Source of the DNA: Balamuthia mandrillaris
Taxonomy: Eukaryota > Discosea > Longamoebia > Balamuthiidae
Length of the DNA stretch: 64,000 nt
Assembly: GCA_031835245.1 (NCBI GenBank)
Contig: JAVKOQ010000106.1
Location: 107,725-171,724 of the forward strand
Direction: 5' to 3'
Below are positions 61,546 to 64,000 of the stretch, one piece after another (the stretch's first letter is position 1; each line of letters begins with the position of its first letter). Both the position numbers and the translations under genes were made by a program. Under the pieces are notes generated by a model, which was not told the origin of the DNA, ran no database searches, and saw nothing but the letters and a program-made list of their open reading frames with translations.

Positions 61546-62748
61546 ATGTCTGGTTCCTCCTCCTCCGTAGCTGCGTTAAACACTCAAGCCACAAAGGACT
61601 CCAACCTCTTCCTTAACATAGGCTACTCAACCACCAGCTGCAAGCTCCATCCCGTGGTAGTGCTTAGCATCTTGGACCACTTTGCGCGAAGGACGGAAGG
61701 ACAAGAGCGTGTCATCGGCACTCTTTTGGGAGTCAACAATGATGGCGTAGTAGAAATCAGGAACTGTTTCCCTGTCCCACATACTGAAACCGATCAGGTA
61801 ACTTTCTTGCTTGCTTGCACTCTGTGCCAGTTTGTTCAGTGTCTGATCTATTATTATGCGGTGGCGATGGTGGTAGCCTGCCTTGGACAGAGACTTTCAC
61901 CGAAACATGTATGAGCTTCACCTCAAAGCCAATCCCCAAGAAAGAGTGGTTGGTTGGTACGTTTGTTCCTTTTCGCTGTCAGTGCGTTTCTCCCTAGTTA
62001 ACGCCTCTTCTTCTCTTGTTCCTTCTTTTGCTACGGTTTCCCTTCTGGCAGGTACTCCACTGGAGGCACCATAAACCAGAACTCGGTACTGTTCCATAAC
62101 TTTTACTGGAGCGAGATGCAGGCTCCTCCTCTGCACCTTACAGTCGACACTGGTCTCAACAACGACAAGATGAACATTAATGCATACATCAGTTCCTCTC
62201 TCTCATTTTCCGCTGGGCAGGAGGCTTCCTTGGGGTTCCAATTCAAGCCCGTGCAATTGGATTTCGAAGCCCAAAAGTCGGAGCAAATCGGATGTAAGTT
62301 TTGCACTCTCCCTCTCATACACTCTTTCTAATAACCGGCGTGATGGTTGCGCAGTGGATTTTCTGACCAAGGCAAGCCAAAATAAGCGAGAAGGCACACT
62401 GCTCCAAGAGCTTGACACGCTCGAGCTGTCTCTACAGCGGCTCATTTCTCTCCTCGACACTGTGTCTGAGTACGTTCAAGGCGTGCTGGTACGTGGCCAA
62501 GCCTTCTCCTTGCTTTAACCCCGCTTATACCAAACAACCACCAAACCTATCAGAGCGGAACGGAATCAGCAGACCCTGAGATTGCGCGGTTGCTAGCAGA
62601 CACGCTTTCTTCCCTGCCTTCGTTGGACTCGGCTGCATTCACTAAAGTCTTCAATCAGAGCCTTAAAGACTTATTGATGGTGGTGTACCTGGCTAACCTG
62701 ACCCGTACCCAGCTTACCATCTCAGAGAAACTGCAAAGTTTGCACTGA
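61546..62748 (+). CDS. EIF3F: Eukaryotic translation initiation factor 3 subunit F
   Basis: Exon 1 (61546-61797) starts MSGSSSSVAALNTQ and carries the MPN domain start: LHPVVVLSILDHFARR, ERVIGTLLGVNNDGVVEIRN, CFPVPH. Later exons read PALDRDFHRNMYELHLKANP, ERVVGWYSTGG, SVLFHNFYWSEM, PPLHLTVDTGLNNDKMNINA and the helical C-terminus ending LQSLH. The JAMM metal ligands are incomplete, as in eIF3f generally. It is one of the two MPN subunits of eIF3 and acts in the octamer core. TGA at 62746-62748; the poly(A) signal is about 85 nt later. Confidence 0.95.
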
Positions 62749-64000
62749 GCGCAAAGGTAGTTTTAAAACAATGGGAGGAAAAAAAAACAGAAAAAGAAGC
62801 GGCTTTATGAAGCGTGGAAGAGAAGAAGGATAAAATAAATGCAAGCGACAGGTAGCTTGGCTTACTAGTGGGCTTGTTTGTGTTGGCTATGTTGCTGTTG
62901 ATGATGGGCATGGGCTGGCTGGTGATGATGCCCATATGAGGAGGAAGACGAGGGGCCTTTCTTAGGGGCAGTGAAGCTACGTCCACCATTGCTAGTGGGG
63001 ACGTGCTAGCACCAACGGTGGAAGTGCTATTATCAGTGGTGGCAGCACCAGCGTTAGAGTGGGAGTAAGGTGAGGCTGTTGCAGCAGCGCCAGCCACAGA
63101 ATAGGCACTATTGTAGCCATTAAAGGGGTGGAGGTGATGCGGATGTGAGTGTGGGTGAGGGACATGGTGGGGGTGATGATGATGGGGGTGCGTAAGATAG
63201 CCAGAGCCAGAGACTGCCGCAACAGCAGCTGCCGCATAGAGGTTCTGCGAAAAATAAGGGTTTTGGGAGAGATATGCCGCAGCAGCAGCTGGATGGGGCG
63301 GCCTGGATCCATGTTGTGATTGCTGTTGGTGAGGGTGATGCAAATAAACACTGGGAAGGCTGGCGGCAGCATGCAATGCAAAGGTTGCTGAATGAGCATG
63401 TACTGCTGCTTGGTTGAAGAGCAACAGGTGAGGGTGGGTTAAAGGGTGCGGAGGGGGATAAGGTATGCTGCCGCTGCTTCCGCCTCCACGGGTACCATTT
63501 TGATTGTTGCTGGTATTTGTATTAGCTCCTCCTCGTTTGTTTCGGCCGGAACCCGTGGAAGAAACAGCAGTGGAAGATGCAGGAGCAGAAGAAGAGGAAG
63601 TAGACGTAATGGAAGAAGAGTTGGTCAAAAATTGTGAGGGGGGGCCTGGAGGGCGAGAAGAGGGGGCCACAGGGTTCGTAGAAATTAAAGGATTGGTCAG
63701 TGGCTTAGAGGCAGGAAGATAGCTCTTGAGGCTGCGGCGCTTACGGTTGGATGCATTCTTTGGTTTCTTGACAGGAGCAACAGTCACTTTGGACACTCTG
63801 TTATCATCCTCAACTGACTGAGCGGGATGATCAGGCTGCAACTGGTCAAGTAAGCCTGCGGTACCGTTGGTAACAGCGGTTGTCGTGGTGGCGACAACGT
63901 CGGTGGTGTTGTTGGGGGTGGCAGCGGGATTGATAGTCGAAGGAATATTGGTTGTTGGGATAGTAGATGACAAGGGGGCTTCCTCCCAGCTGGGAGAGGC
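62714..64000 (-). CDS. His/Ser/Ala-rich low-complexity protein, 5' part outside window
   Basis: The frame is open to the right edge of the window (SWEEAPLSSTIPTTN), so the start is missing. Visible parts: a Thr/Asn-rich segment, a basic patch KKPKNASNRKRRSLKSYLP, Ser/Pro-rich stretches, an Ala/His-rich section with AAAAAYLSQNPYF, and a poly-His/Pro region (THPHHHHPHHVPHPHSHPHH). No enzymatic domain was seen. The frame continues to a TAA at 62714, overlapping the eIF3f C-terminal codons on the other strand, but a GTAAGC at about 62872 may be a donor, so the true 3' end is uncertain. Composition suggests a nuclear regulator, which I cannot confirm. Confidence 0.6.
   Translation of the reverse strand, partial: ASPSWEEAPLSSTIPTTNIPSTINPAATPNNTTDVVATTTTAVTNGTAGLLDQLQPDHPAQSVEDDNRVSKVTVAPVKKPKNASNRKRRSLKSYLPASKPLTNPLISTNPVAPSSRPPGPPSQFLTNSSSITSTSSSSAPASSTAVSSTGSGRNKRGGANTNTSNNQNGTRGGGSSGSIPYPPPHPLTHPHLLLFNQAAVHAHSATFALHAAASLPSVYLHHPHQQQSQHGSRPPHPAAAAAYLSQNPYFSQNLYAAAAVAAVSGSGYLTHPHHHHPHHVPHPHSHPHHLHPFNGYNSAYSVAGAAATASPYSHSNAGAATTDNSTSTVGASTSPLAMVDVASLPLRKAPRLPPHMGIITSQPMPIINSNIANTNKPTSKPSYLSLAFILSFFSSTLHKAASFSVFFSSHCFKTTFALSANFAVSLRW
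62834..62839 (+). terminator. Poly(A) signal for eIF3f (AATAAA)
   Basis: AATAAA 86 nt after the eIF3f stop codon. The 3' UTR overlaps the reading frame of the convergent low-complexity gene. Confidence 0.6.

Overview
This is nuclear DNA from a eukaryote with compact genes. Both strands carry protein genes broken by short GT-AG introns. Neighbours lie only about 90 to 400 bp apart, and most of the proteins belong to conserved eukaryotic families. The mix (GATOR1 subunit DEPDC5/IML1, MROH1, AKTIP/FTS, cactin, RABL3, UBE2Q, MECR, LIM, Kelch and PB1 signalling proteins), together with (CT)n-filled introns and an APE-type LINE, fits a free-living amoeboid protist such as an amoebozoan. No rRNA or other phylogenetic marker is present, so this placement is only a working guess.

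Left half (1 to 42.3 kb), host genes. In order: an unusual EF-hand / importin-alpha-like ARM / PB1 / EF-hand protein (minus); a small basic, probably mitochondrial protein (plus); KGD4/MRPS36 (minus); a YEATS4/GAS41 reader (plus); a small LIM protein (minus); an AKTIP/FTS UEV protein (minus); DEPDC5/IML1 (plus); MROH1 (minus); a Kelch-PB1-MAP3K fusion kinase (minus); poly(A)-binding protein (minus); cactin (plus), whose 3' end carries an in-frame duplication with three stop codons; RUVBL2/reptin (minus); PHYHD1 (plus); mitochondrial enoyl reductase MECR (plus); and UBE2Q (minus).

Middle (42.6 to 59.1 kb), a transposon nest in more AT-rich DNA. It holds a decayed gag/retropepsin remnant, Ty3/gypsy (chromovirus) fragments, a small chromovirus derivative with matching LTRs and a 4-bp target duplication, an old LINE copy with CpG decay, several LINE 3' tails, and one apparently intact LINE of about 4.9 kb. 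The intact LINE has ORF1, an ORF2 with endonuclease and reverse transcriptase, and a 15-bp target duplication.

Right end (60 to 64 kb), host genes resume: RABL3 (minus), eIF3f (plus), and a His/Ser/Ala-rich protein that runs off the window (minus).

The host genes have no common pathway. They cover nutrient signalling to TORC1 (DEPDC5), trafficking (AKTIP, RABL3, MROH1), chromatin and RNA (YEATS4, RUVBL2, cactin, PABP, eIF3f) and mitochondrial metabolism (KGD4, MECR). YEATS4/Yaf9 and RUVBL2 are known partners in NuA4/SWR1-type complexes. The most novel part of the window is the pair of PB1-containing multidomain proteins. For both I followed splice sites and phase exon by exon and obtained continuous reading frames (the first exon of the kinase gene is unresolved), so the fusions are predicted at sequence level and do not come from loose ORF clustering.
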